From NCBI GenBank assembly GCA_045612925.1, contig JAZKZX010000035.1:1-12756 (forward strand): a stretch of 12,756 nt of DNA. Reading direction: 5' to 3'. The notes below the pieces were generated by a model. It was not told the DNA's origin and did no database searches. It saw nothing but the letters and a program-made list of their open reading frames with translations. Position 1 is the stretch's first letter. Every line of letters begins with the position of its first letter. Below, piece by piece: positions 1 to 8,205 of the stretch. The stretch comes from UBA1189 sp045612925 (GTDB lineage Bacteria > Bacteroidota > Bacteroidia > Bacteroidales > Bacteroidaceae). The position numbers and the translations under genes were made by a program.

Positions 1-495
1 CGCCTCTCGCTCAACGGTACCATCATCGTAGGCCGAGACATTGCTCATGCAAAGCTCAAAGAGCGCCTCGACCGTGGCGAAGACCTGCCCCAGTACATCA
101 AGGACCATCCCATCTACTACGCTGGTCCGGCCAAGACACCTGCCGGCATGGCGTGCGGCTCAATGGGTCCCACCACTGCGGGTCGTATGGACTCATACGT
201 AGACCTCTTCCAGAGCCACGGCGGTAGCATGGTGATGCTTGCCAAGGGCAACCGCGCCCAGTGCGTGACCGACGCTTGCCAGAAGTATGGCGGCTTCTAC
301 CTCGGCTCAATCGGTGGTCCTGCCGCTATCCTTGCGCAGAACAACATCAAGAGCATCGAGTGCGTAGAGTATCCCGAACTCGGCATGGAGGCCATCTGGA
401 AGATTGAGGTGGAGGACTTCCCCGCATTCATCCTCGTGGACGACAAGGGCAACGACTTCTTCAAGCAGCTGAAGCCCACCTGCCCGATGAAGTAA
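1..495 (+). CDS. Class I fumarate hydratase, C-terminal part (5' end outside window)
   Basis: The frame is open from base 1 to a TAA at 493-495 and gives 164 residues, so the gene begins upstream of the window. The piece matches the C-terminal (beta, TtdB-like) domain of the oxygen-sensitive [4Fe-4S] class I fumarases (FumA/FumB family), which interconvert fumarate and malate in the cytoplasm. Visible family signatures are MACGSMGPTTAGRMD (residues 50-64), SHGGSMVMLAKGN (about 71-83) and GSIGGPAAILA (about 101-111). The iron-sulfur ligands lie in the missing N-terminal part. In Bacteroidales this step belongs to the reductive succinate-forming branch of fermentation. Codons are strongly biased to GC-ending forms (ctc, atc, aac, ggc), more than in the genes to the right, which fits high expression. 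The class I assignment is firm; fumarase rather than tartrate dehydratase is inferred from the fused-domain context and organism type. Confidence 0.93.
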   Translation, partial: RLSLNGTIIVGRDIAHAKLKERLDRGEDLPQYIKDHPIYYAGPAKTPAGMACGSMGPTTAGRMDSYVDLFQSHGGSMVMLAKGNRAQCVTDACQKYGGFYLGSIGGPAAILAQNNIKSIECVEYPELGMEAIWKIEVEDFPAFILVDDKGNDFFKQLKPTCPMK

Positions 496-513
496 GAGAT
501 TTGTAACATCTAT

Positions 514-569
514 AAGGCAAGCGGTGGTCCATACTCAGTGGCAACCGCTTGCTTTGCGTTAAAAAACGC
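514..569 (+). terminator. Hairpin terminator after the fumarase gene
   Basis: A 12-bp stem (514-525 with 544-555) contains GCAAGCGGT pairing with ACCGCTTGC plus a G-U wobble, around an 18-nt loop, and starts 19 nt after the fumarase stop. A second small hairpin (GCGTT/AACGC, 556-560 with 565-569) follows at once. The uridine run after the first stem is only three bases, so it is a good but not classical intrinsic terminator. Confidence 0.55.
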
Positions 570-608
570 TTATATTCAAGCAGATTTAGTGCGCCATACT
601 CCATCATA

Positions 609-640
609 TTTGGATAATCAAAAACAAATTCATACCTTTG
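609..640 (+). promoter_or_regulatory. Bacteroidetes-type promoter for the wza-wzz unit
   Basis: TTTG at 609-612 and TACCTTTG at 633-640 match the primary sigma factor consensus of Bacteroidetes (-33 TTTG, -7 TAnnTTTG), with a 20-nt gap. The predicted transcription start is near 643-646. This lies only 5-8 nt before the ATG at 651 and supports the second ATG at 699 as the real start of wza. The region has no obvious operator. Confidence 0.8.
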
Positions 641-698
641 CATAATACATATGCACATACAAAAACGTAAGCAGAACATTAAAAACAAAATAAATCGT

Positions 699-3095
699 AT
701 GAGAGAAAGAAAGGCATTCGCACTAATCTTGTTATTTGCACTCATGGCTTTTGCTGCACCAGTACATGCACAAATGTCTGACGATGCCGTCATGAGATAT
801 GTAGAAAGCGGTATGGCAAGTGGTAAGTCGCAAGACCAACTGACCAAGGAATTGGCTCTAAGAGGTGTTTCGAAAGAGCAAGCTGCACGAATCAAAGCTC
901 GAATAGAGGCTCAACAAGGTAGAGCAAGCGCAGGTAGCAAAGCCGCGACGGCCAATAGACTGCGTACATCGAAAACCGTGAAGACCGTAACCCCCAAGAA
1001 AAAAATCGTGGTAAAGCCCCAGCACGACGAGACTCAAGTATTTGGCCGCAATGTGTTCGCTATTGACTCGCTCACATTTGCCCCGCTCGAGAATATGGCT
1101 ACGCCCGAAGATTACAAACTGGGCCCTGGCGATGAGGTGATCATCGATGTATGGGGCACCAACCAAGCTACTATACGACAAATCATCTCGCCCGACGGCT
1201 TTATCAACATCGAAGAGATCGGACTCGTCTACCTGGGCGGCATGACCATCAAAGAGGCAGAGAGCCACATGTGCCGCAAACTGGCAAGCATATACTCTGT
1301 AGGCGACGAAGATGCTCAATCGGAGTTTAAACTCACCTTAGGCGCTATACGCACCATCACGGTGAACATCATGGGTGAGGTGGTTGCCCCTGGAACCTAC
1401 TCCTTGTCTTCGCTCTCAACCATCTATCACGCCCTATACAAGGCGGGCGGATTCAGCGACTTGGGTAGTGTACGTAATGTATCACTCATCCGCAATGGCA
1501 AGAAAATTGCCGAAATTGATGTGTACGACTTTATCATCAATGGCAAACCAGCCGAAGAGGTCATATTGCAAGATGGCGATGTGGTACTCGTACCCACCTA
1601 TGAGGCCATAGCCACCATCGCTGGTAATGTGAAGCGCCCAATGAGATATGAGATGCGCACAGGAGAAAATGTAGCCGACCTTATCGACTTCGCTGGAGGA
1701 TTCAAGGGAGATGCCTATACATCAAATATTACTGTGGAGCGTAGACATGGCCGCGAATATCAAATATTTACGGTAGACAATGCCGACTTTGCGTCATTCG
1801 CCCTCCTGGACGGCGATAGCATCAATGTGGGCACCATCATCAATCGATATGAGAATCGCGTAGAGGTGAAGGGAGCCGTTTATCGCCCCGGATATTACCA
1901 ACTAAACGACGAGGTAAACACCGTAGCGAAACTCATAGCCATAGCTGATGGACTCAAAGGCGACGCCTTCGTCAATAGGGCATTGCTCCACAGAGAACGC
2001 GAAGACTACACACTCGAGCTCATCCCCGTAGACATCAAGAAACTGCTTAGCGGAGAGATACAAGACATCCCATTACAGAAGAACGATGTCCTCACCATAC
2101 CCAGCATCAATGAGATCAGAGACCTGGGATATATCACCATCGTAGGAGAGGTGGCTTATCCTGGCGAATACCGCTTTGCCCAAAACACCACCATCGAAGA
2201 TGTCATCCTACAGGCAGGAGGATTATTGGAGTCGGCATCTACAGCTAAGATTGATGTAAGTCGACGCATCAAGGATCCTAATGGAGTAGAGGAAACCGAC
2301 ACCATCAGCAGAATGTACACCTTCGCCATCAATCAAGATTATAAGATTGAAGGAGATAGCGCCTTCGTACTCGAGCCCTACGACCAAATCTATGTGCGCA
2401 GGAGCCCCGGATATAGCTCGCAGTACCATGTACAAATCGAAGGAGAAGTGCTCTTCCCCGGAAGCTATGTATTGACAAACAAGTCGATGAGATTGTCAGA
2501 TGTAATCAAGTTGGCCGGAGGTGTCTCTTCACTGGCTTATATCAAAGGCGCTAAGCTCAGTCGCGTCATGAACGAAGAGGAAAAAAAGCAATTCTACGCA
2601 GCATTAGATGTATTGAAGCAATCCAAAGACTCAAAAACAAAAGAAGAAAAGGAGGAAGAAGAAGTAGAAGAGACCTATTACATAGGTATCAACTTAGAGG
2701 CGGCATTGGCCAATCCTAAAAGCGACGCGGATGTAATCCTTCGAGAAGGGGATGTCATCGTAGTACCGGAATATGACAACACAATCAGAATCTCTGGATG
2801 TGTGCTATACCCCAATACGGTAACTTACAACCCCAAGTTGACAGTAGCCGACTATGTTTCTCAAGCGGGAGGATACGGATTTAAAGCCAAGAAAGGCCGC
2901 GCCTACATCGTATATATGAATGGCAATGTATGCAAAGCAAGAAGATCGTCTCGCAAAATTGTAGAACCCGGATGCGAGATTATCGTCCCCAACAAGATTA
3001 CCAACGAGGAAGCACTCACAAACTTCATGAGCATAGCCACTACAAGTGCTTCGATAGCAACAATGCTTGGAACCATTTATAACATCATTAAGTAA
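699..3095 (+). CDS. wza: Wza-like outer-membrane polysaccharide export protein with six SLBB repeats
   Basis: Predicted to form the outer-membrane/periplasmic channel that exports capsule or exopolysaccharide. From the chosen ATG it has 798 residues. A signal peptide (1-24, ending in PVHA before Gln25) has no lipobox cysteine, so it is probably not a lipoprotein, unlike E. coli Wza. A short helical segment (about 40-68) and a Lys/Thr-rich linker follow. The polysaccharide-export domain (about 138-201) begins YKLGPGDEVIIDVWG. Six SLBB-type units start near 220, 305, 387, 479, 578 and 695, each with a G-x-V-xx-P-like turn (for example GEVVAPGTY, GAVYRPGYY, GEVLFPGSY); the last is degenerate. 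A Lys/Glu-rich insert lies at about 625-659. The hydrophobic C-terminal helix (772-798) resembles the membrane helix of Wza. An in-frame ATG at 651 would add 16 basic residues; the promoter position and normal signal-peptide length favour 699. The partner gene wzz follows after 8 nt. Confidence 0.9.
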   Translation: MRERKAFALILLFALMAFAAPVHAQMSDDAVMRYVESGMASGKSQDQLTKELALRGVSKEQAARIKARIEAQQGRASAGSKAATANRLRTSKTVKTVTPKKKIVVKPQHDETQVFGRNVFAIDSLTFAPLENMATPEDYKLGPGDEVIIDVWGTNQATIRQIISPDGFINIEEIGLVYLGGMTIKEAESHMCRKLASIYSVGDEDAQSEFKLTLGAIRTITVNIMGEVVAPGTYSLSSLSTIYHALYKAGGFSDLGSVRNVSLIRNGKKIAEIDVYDFIINGKPAEEVILQDGDVVLVPTYEAIATIAGNVKRPMRYEMRTGENVADLIDFAGGFKGDAYTSNITVERRHGREYQIFTVDNADFASFALLDGDSINVGTIINRYENRVEVKGAVYRPGYYQLNDEVNTVAKLIAIADGLKGDAFVNRALLHREREDYTLELIPVDIKKLLSGEIQDIPLQKNDVLTIPSINEIRDLGYITIVGEVAYPGEYRFAQNTTIEDVILQAGGLLESASTAKIDVSRRIKDPNGVEETDTISRMYTFAINQDYKIEGDSAFVLEPYDQIYVRRSPGYSSQYHVQIEGEVLFPGSYVLTNKSMRLSDVIKLAGGVSSLAYIKGAKLSRVMNEEEKKQFYAALDVLKQSKDSKTKEEKEEEEVEETYYIGINLEAALANPKSDADVILREGDVIVVPEYDNTIRISGCVLYPNTVTYNPKLTVADYVSQAGGYGFKAKKGRAYIVYMNGNVCKARRSSRKIVEPGCEIIVPNKITNEEALTNFMSIATTSASIATMLGTIYNIIK

Positions 3096-3103
3096 CAACA
3101 CTT

Positions 3104-4219
3104 ATGACTGAACAAAACAATAACTTAGCCAAACAGGTACAAGGCGATGAGATAGACATCATGAAGTATGTCGCCAAGCTTTGGAAGAAGCGCTCATTGA
3201 TTATCAAATGGGGTGTTGTAGGCGCCGTCATTGGACTCGTAGTCGGATTTAGCCTACCAAAGACATACAAAGCAAGTACCGTACTGGCTCCCGAAGCAGC
3301 AGGAAGTTCAAATAGCTCGATGGGAGGTATAGCTGCCATGATGGGAGTGAGCATCGACAACAACGTAGACGCTATTAGCGTAGACATGTTCCCCGATGTG
3401 GCACACTCTACCCCCTTCATCGTTGGTCTATTCGATATCCCCGTACAGTTTGTACGAAAAGATAGCACAATCAACACCACACTCTACGACTACATAGTCA
3501 ACCATCAACGCACTCCCTGGTGGACACCTATCCTCGAAGCCCCCAAGAATGTCTTAGGCTGGTGCCTATCATTGGGAAAGGACAAGAAGGATGAGGAAGA
3601 AGGCATCAGCACTGGACCACGCAATCTAGCAACCTTATCTAAAAAGGAGAGAGGGGTCGTCGCGTATTTTGCCGAAAACATCATGATCAACATCGACAAA
3701 AAGACAGGAAAGACGGTTGTCGAAATGGAAATGCAGGACCCCTTAGTGGTATACACCGTAGTAGAGGCCGTAGTTGACAACCTCAAGAACTACATGTCGG
3801 ACTACCGAACATCAAAGGTGCGACAAGACATTGACAACCTCACCCTCATCTACAACAAGCGCAAAGCGGACTACTATGACGCTCAGCAAACATATGCAAA
3901 ATATGTAGATGCCAACAAGAATGTGATAAGACAAAGTGCCCAAGCCGAGCAAGAAAGACTCCAACAGGAGATGAATCTCGCTTATCAAATATACTCTCAA
4001 GTGGCCACTCAGCTTGAAACAGCACGAATCAAGGAGCTAGAGACAAAACCCGTCTTCACGGTATTGGAGCCTGCTGCGATACCTAATCTTAAATCTGCTC
4101 CCAGCAAAGCTAAGATGTTAGTACTCTTTGTCTTCATCTTCGGATTCTGCGCTGCTGGATGGGTTCTCTTCGAGGACGATCTCCTCAAGTTAATCAAAGA
4201 GGTAACTGAAGACAAGTAA
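3104..4219 (+). CDS. wzz: Wzz-like polysaccharide chain-length determinant, no kinase domain
   Basis: An inner-membrane polysaccharide co-polymerase expected to set glycan chain length and to contact the Wza channel across the periplasm. It has 371 residues. The N-terminal cytoplasmic segment EIDIMKYVAKLWKKR (16-30) is typical of the Wzz domain. It is followed by transmembrane helix 1 (about 34-52), a large periplasmic region with a predicted coiled-coil stretch (about 236-310), a proline-containing segment (PAAIPNLKSAPSK, 323-335) and transmembrane helix 2 (about 337-355). Only about 16 residues follow, so the cytoplasmic Walker-type tyrosine kinase (BY-kinase, Wzc) is absent. It starts 8 nt after the wza stop, clearly in the same transcript, and is followed by a strong terminator. 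The kinase, if the system uses one, must be encoded elsewhere. Confidence 0.87.
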   Translation: MTEQNNNLAKQVQGDEIDIMKYVAKLWKKRSLIIKWGVVGAVIGLVVGFSLPKTYKASTVLAPEAAGSSNSSMGGIAAMMGVSIDNNVDAISVDMFPDVAHSTPFIVGLFDIPVQFVRKDSTINTTLYDYIVNHQRTPWWTPILEAPKNVLGWCLSLGKDKKDEEEGISTGPRNLATLSKKERGVVAYFAENIMINIDKKTGKTVVEMEMQDPLVVYTVVEAVVDNLKNYMSDYRTSKVRQDIDNLTLIYNKRKADYYDAQQTYAKYVDANKNVIRQSAQAEQERLQQEMNLAYQIYSQVATQLETARIKELETKPVFTVLEPAAIPNLKSAPSKAKMLVLFVFIFGFCAAGWVLFEDDLLKLIKEVTEDK

Positions 4220-4249
4220 GACCTCGACAAAATTATAGAAACTACTATT

Positions 4250-4291
4250 TATAGGCTATATTCGCAAGAGTATAGCCTATATCTTTGTTTT
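4250..4291 (+). terminator. Strong intrinsic terminator ending wza-wzz
   Basis: A perfect 11-bp inverted repeat (TATAGGCTATA at 4250-4260, TATAGCCTATA at 4271-4281) is extended inward by U-G, U-A and C-G pairs. This gives a 14-bp stem capped by a GCAA (GNRA) tetraloop at 4264-4267. A T-rich tail (tctttgtttta) follows. It lies 30 nt after the wzz stop. Confidence 0.85.
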
Positions 4292-4375
4292 ACATAGAGC
4301 ATAGAACGAAAACGATCCACAGCATAGTCCTCGCCAAGGCAAAAGCTATTCATTAATTTTACTTAAACAATTTCA

Positions 4376-4402
4376 TTTGTATCCGTCTTTTTTGTATCTT
4401 TA
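4376..4402 (+). promoter_or_regulatory. Possible promoter for recJ-recQ
   Basis: TATCTTTA at 4395-4402 matches the Bacteroidetes -7 element TAnnTTTG except for the last base. A TTTG lies at 4376-4379, but the 15-nt gap is shorter than the usual 19-21. It is the best candidate in the 200 nt between the terminator and recJ, and would give a leader of about 85 nt. The rest of this gap shows no other recognisable signal. Confidence 0.35.
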
Positions 4403-4494
4403 CCAAATTAAAATGGGCAAGTGGGCTTAAAACACTGAAAAACACCATATAGGCACATTTGTCACCTGGGTAAGATAACAAAAAAATACATATA

Positions 4495-6222
4495 ATGAAC
4501 TACAAATGGAATTATGAACCTCCTACAGATAGGGTAAGCGCAGAGGCCGATATGCTATCAGAAGAGATAGGAATTAGCCCTGTACTATGCCGACTACTAC
4601 GAAAACGAGGGGTGGGAACAGCCACAGAAGCAAAGAAGTTTTTCCGCCCAAGCCTATTGGACCTGCACGACCCCTTCTTGATGGATGGCATGGAGAAGGC
4701 GGTGAAGCGTATCAATAAGGCTTTGGGACGCAAAGAACGCATACTCGTATATGGCGACTATGATGTGGATGGCACTACGGCGGTAGCATTGGTGTACCGT
4801 TTCTTGCAGCAGTTTACGACCAACATCGACTACTACATCCCCAACCGCTACAACGACGGTTATGGAGTATCATTCAAAGGTGTAGACTATGCTAAGGAGA
4901 CTGGAGTAAGCCTGGTCATCGTACTAGACTGTGGCGTTAAAGCCGTAGAAGAGATAACCTATGCAAAAAGTATGGGCATCGACTTCATCGTTTGCGACCA
5001 CCATGTGCAGGACGAGATACTACCTCCCGCAGTGGCCATACTAAATCCCAAACTCATTGGCTCCAACTACCCCTACCCACACCTATCGGGCTGTGGAGTA
5101 GGATTCAAGCTGATGCAAGCCTTCGCCAAAGATAATGGTATCGAATTTAGCCAACTCATACCTTATCTTGACCTTGTAGCTGTAAGTATTGCTTCTGATA
5201 TTGTTCCCATCATGGGAGAAAACCGCATACTTGCCTTCCATGGACTGCGCCAAATAAATCACAATCCCAGTACGGGACTGAAAGCCATTATTGAGGTATG
5301 TGGCTTAAAAAATAAGGAAATCAAAATTAATGACATCATATTCAAAATAGGGCCTCGTATCAATGCTTCAGGCCGCATACAAACCGGCAAAGAGGCAGTG
5401 GACCTACTCACAGAGAAAGACTACAACAAGGCCTTGAGCATAAGCAATCAAATAAACGAATACAACGAAGCGCGTAGAGACCTCGACAAGAATATGACCG
5501 AGGAGGCCAACCAGATTGTTGACAACCTGGAAGGATTGGCCGACAAGCGCAGCATCGTACTATACAACGAAGATTGGCACCGCGGCGTAATAGGCATCGT
5601 AGCTTCTCGACTTACGGAACTCTTCTATCGACCATCGGTGGTACTTACCAAGACGAATGACATAGCTACAGGCTCTGCACGATCAGTGGCCGACTTTGAC
5701 GTATACAAAGCCATAGAGAGTTGCCGCGATCTACTCGACAATTTCGGAGGTCACCCGTATGCTGCAGGACTTTCGCTCAAGGTGGAGAATATCGAGGAAT
5801 TCTCTCGTCGATTCGAAGAATATGTATCAGAAAATATACACCCCACACAGACTGAAGCAAATATCTATATTGACGAAGAACTCAGTTTCAAAGAGATAAG
5901 TTACAAACTTTACAATGACCTGAAGCGCTTTGAGCCCTTTGGTCCGGATAATCTCAAGCCCATATTCTGCACTCGCCATGTATACGATTTTGGCACCAGC
6001 CGCGTAGTGGGACGCAATCAAGAACACATCAAACTTGAATTAGTCGACAACCAAACATCCAATGTTATAAATGGTATCGCCTTCGGACAAAGTTCGCAAG
6101 CACGCTACATCAAGTCAAAACAAGCATTTGACATTTGCTACACGATAGAAGAGAACTCTCACAAGCGTGGAGAGGTACAGCTATTCATTGAAAGCATCAG
6201 ACCCAACAAACCAGAAGAGTGA
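4495..6222 (+). CDS. recJ: Single-stranded-DNA-specific 5'-3' exonuclease RecJ
   Basis: RecJ degrades single-stranded DNA 5' to 3' in recombinational repair (RecF pathway), mismatch repair and base-excision repair. It has 575 residues, normal for the family. The DHH phosphoesterase core has motif I DYDVDGTTA (88-96), LDCG (144-147), CDHH (167-170) with the Mn-binding DHH triad, and GCGVGFK (199-205). The GPRINASGRI segment is at 286-295. The DHHA1 part has WHRGVIGIVASRL (361-373), GSARSVADFD (393-402) and the conserved GGH in FGGHPYAAG (417-425). A C-terminal OB-like domain (about 455-570) follows. All metal-binding motifs appear intact, so it should be active. The ATG at 4495 begins with the usual N-terminus and has an A-rich upstream region instead of a Shine-Dalgarno. 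Its TGA overlaps the GTG start of recQ. Confidence 0.97.
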   Translation: MNYKWNYEPPTDRVSAEADMLSEEIGISPVLCRLLRKRGVGTATEAKKFFRPSLLDLHDPFLMDGMEKAVKRINKALGRKERILVYGDYDVDGTTAVALVYRFLQQFTTNIDYYIPNRYNDGYGVSFKGVDYAKETGVSLVIVLDCGVKAVEEITYAKSMGIDFIVCDHHVQDEILPPAVAILNPKLIGSNYPYPHLSGCGVGFKLMQAFAKDNGIEFSQLIPYLDLVAVSIASDIVPIMGENRILAFHGLRQINHNPSTGLKAIIEVCGLKNKEIKINDIIFKIGPRINASGRIQTGKEAVDLLTEKDYNKALSISNQINEYNEARRDLDKNMTEEANQIVDNLEGLADKRSIVLYNEDWHRGVIGIVASRLTELFYRPSVVLTKTNDIATGSARSVADFDVYKAIESCRDLLDNFGGHPYAAGLSLKVENIEEFSRRFEEYVSENIHPTQTEANIYIDEELSFKEISYKLYNDLKRFEPFGPDNLKPIFCTRHVYDFGTSRVVGRNQEHIKLELVDNQTSNVINGIAFGQSSQARYIKSKQAFDICYTIEENSHKRGEVQLFIESIRPNKPEE

Positions 6223-8120
6223 ACTATACGGAGATTCTTCACGAGTACTTCGGATACGACTCGTTTCGTAGTATCCAAGAAGATATCATCCGTAGCATAG
6301 GCAGCGGACGCGACACGCTAGGTCTGATGCCTACGGGAGGTGGAAAGAGTATTACCTTCCAAGTGCCTGCCTTGGCCATGACGGGTGTATGTATCGTAGT
6401 GACCCCACTCATCGCGCTAATGAAAGACCAGGTAGCCAAACTGCGAGAGCGGGGTATCAAGGCTACGGCCATCTACTCGGGCATGAGTCACGAAAACATC
6501 ATTGTAGCACTCGACAACTGCATACTCGGCGGATACAAGTTCCTCTACATATCTCCAGAACGACTTTCCTCTGATATATTCTTACACAAGCTGAGGCGCA
6601 TGGAGGTAAGTTTCATTACCATCGATGAAAGTCATTGTATCTCCCAATGGGGATACGACTTCCGTCCCTCTTATCTTAACATCGCCAACATACGCGAGCA
6701 ACTACCCCATGCACCCATCCTCGCGCTTACAGCCACAGCTACACCAGAGGTGGTTGACGACATACAAGAGAAGTTAAAGTTCCGCGCCAAAAATGTGTTC
6801 CGTATGAGTTTTGAGCGTAAAAACCTCAACTATATCGTACGACCTACCGAAAATAAGGAAAACGAGCTACTGCATATTCTTAACCATGTAGAAGGATCAG
6901 CTATCGTCTATGTACGCAATCGTGACAAAACACGCGAGATTGCAAGAATGCTCACCGATCAAGGCATCAATGCATCATTCTACCATGCAGGTCTTGACAC
7001 CCGAGACAAGGACAAGCGCCAGCAGCAATGGACTACGGGAATCATACGCGTCATCGTGGCCACCAACGCCTTCGGCATGGGTATCGACAAGTCCGATGTG
7101 CGCATCGTCATCCACTATGAGATGCCCGATTCCCCCGAAGCCTACTACCAAGAAGCGGGTCGCGCTGGGCGAGATGGACTCACCGCCTACGCCGTACTAC
7201 TCTACTCGCCCGACGACAAACGCAAACTCTCGCGACGCATATCAGACAACTTTCCCGAGAAGGATTTCATACGCAACGTATACGAACGCCTCGGATACTA
7301 CTATCAGATGGCAGTGGGCGATGGCATGGGATGCCGTTACGATTTTTCGTTAGAGGACTTTTGCCGAGCCTACCATCTTCCCCTTGTGCAAACCGAGAGC
7401 GCCTTACGTCTGCTCACACAAGCAGGCTACATTCACTACCAAGAAGAGGAAGAACACACCTCAAGACTACGTTTCATTGTCCAACGCGACGAATTATACC
7501 GTAGATACGACATCAGCGATACCTCGGACCAAGTTATTCGCACACTACTACGACTTTATAGCGGTGTATTCAGCGACTATGTATTCATTGACGAAAAATA
7601 CATCAGCGACATGAGTGGTATTGAACTGGAACCACTCTACGAATCATTGCTGGGGTTAGGTCGTGCACGTGTAATACATTATATCCCTCGCCGTACATGC
7701 CCCTCAATAACCTTTACGAGAAAGCGCCTTGACACGACACGTCTATCTATCCCCACAACAGTGTATGAGGAACGTAAAGAAAAATATGCTCTTCGTATAG
7801 AGGGCATGAAGGAATATGCGTTATCCGACAAACAATGCCGTAGCCGCATACTACTCAGATATTTTGGCGAACACACCTCCTTACCTTGTCAACAATGTGA
7901 CAATTGTCGTGCACAACGCAACATGGCATTCCCTGATGCCTTGTATCTAACCTATCTTGATATGACCAATAACTTATTGGCTGATGGACTCGCACATCCC
8001 GTAGAAGAACTCTACACACTACATATACCCTCCGAACACCTACGACTATTCCTTAACCGCATAGTAAACGAAGAAGCATTCACGCTATGTGATGGCATGA
8101 TCAAGATAAATAAAGGTTAG
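6219..8120 (+). CDS. recQ: RecQ-family ATP-dependent DNA helicase, Bacteroidetes-type domain order
   Basis: A 3'-5' superfamily 2 DNA helicase for recombination and fork repair; 633 residues. Visible motifs: Walker A PTGGGKS (38-44), DESH box (136-139, the DEAH variant) in the RecQ signature DESHCISQWGYDFRPSY, TATAT (171-175), YHAGL (255-259), and motif VI with QEAGRAGRDG (311-320). The helicase core is complete. In E. coli-type RecQ the four zinc cysteines follow the core almost directly. Here they come about 220 residues after motif VI (C540, C557, C560, C563 in YFGEHTSLPCQQCDNC), after an intervening region that looks winged-helix-like (about 375-490). The last 70 residues do not look like an HRDC domain. 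Translation starts at GTG 6219, sharing four bases (GTGA) with the recJ stop, which suggests translational coupling. No ATG lies near enough to be a better start. Confidence 0.95.
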   Translation: MNYTEILHEYFGYDSFRSIQEDIIRSIGSGRDTLGLMPTGGGKSITFQVPALAMTGVCIVVTPLIALMKDQVAKLRERGIKATAIYSGMSHENIIVALDNCILGGYKFLYISPERLSSDIFLHKLRRMEVSFITIDESHCISQWGYDFRPSYLNIANIREQLPHAPILALTATATPEVVDDIQEKLKFRAKNVFRMSFERKNLNYIVRPTENKENELLHILNHVEGSAIVYVRNRDKTREIARMLTDQGINASFYHAGLDTRDKDKRQQQWTTGIIRVIVATNAFGMGIDKSDVRIVIHYEMPDSPEAYYQEAGRAGRDGLTAYAVLLYSPDDKRKLSRRISDNFPEKDFIRNVYERLGYYYQMAVGDGMGCRYDFSLEDFCRAYHLPLVQTESALRLLTQAGYIHYQEEEEHTSRLRFIVQRDELYRRYDISDTSDQVIRTLLRLYSGVFSDYVFIDEKYISDMSGIELEPLYESLLGLGRARVIHYIPRRTCPSITFTRKRLDTTRLSIPTTVYEERKEKYALRIEGMKEYALSDKQCRSRILLRYFGEHTSLPCQQCDNCRAQRNMAFPDALYLTYLDMTNNLLADGLAHPVEELYTLHIPSEHLRLFLNRIVNEEAFTLCDGMIKINKG

Positions 8121-8205
8121 TCATCTGAACAATAAGTATTCGTTTTGAGTTATAGCTACAAAAAACAACAATATGCTCTTAACGCTTATACTTATGATAA
8201 CAAAA

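Noticed and set aside
461..1319. Minus-strand open frames over the start of wza
   Set aside because: They run antisense to conserved Wza coding sequence and through the promoter and terminator; no protein family is recognisable.
6910..7353. 147-codon open frame inside recQ on the same strand
   Set aside because: It overlaps the conserved RecQ motifs in another frame and its product looks like a low-complexity shadow.
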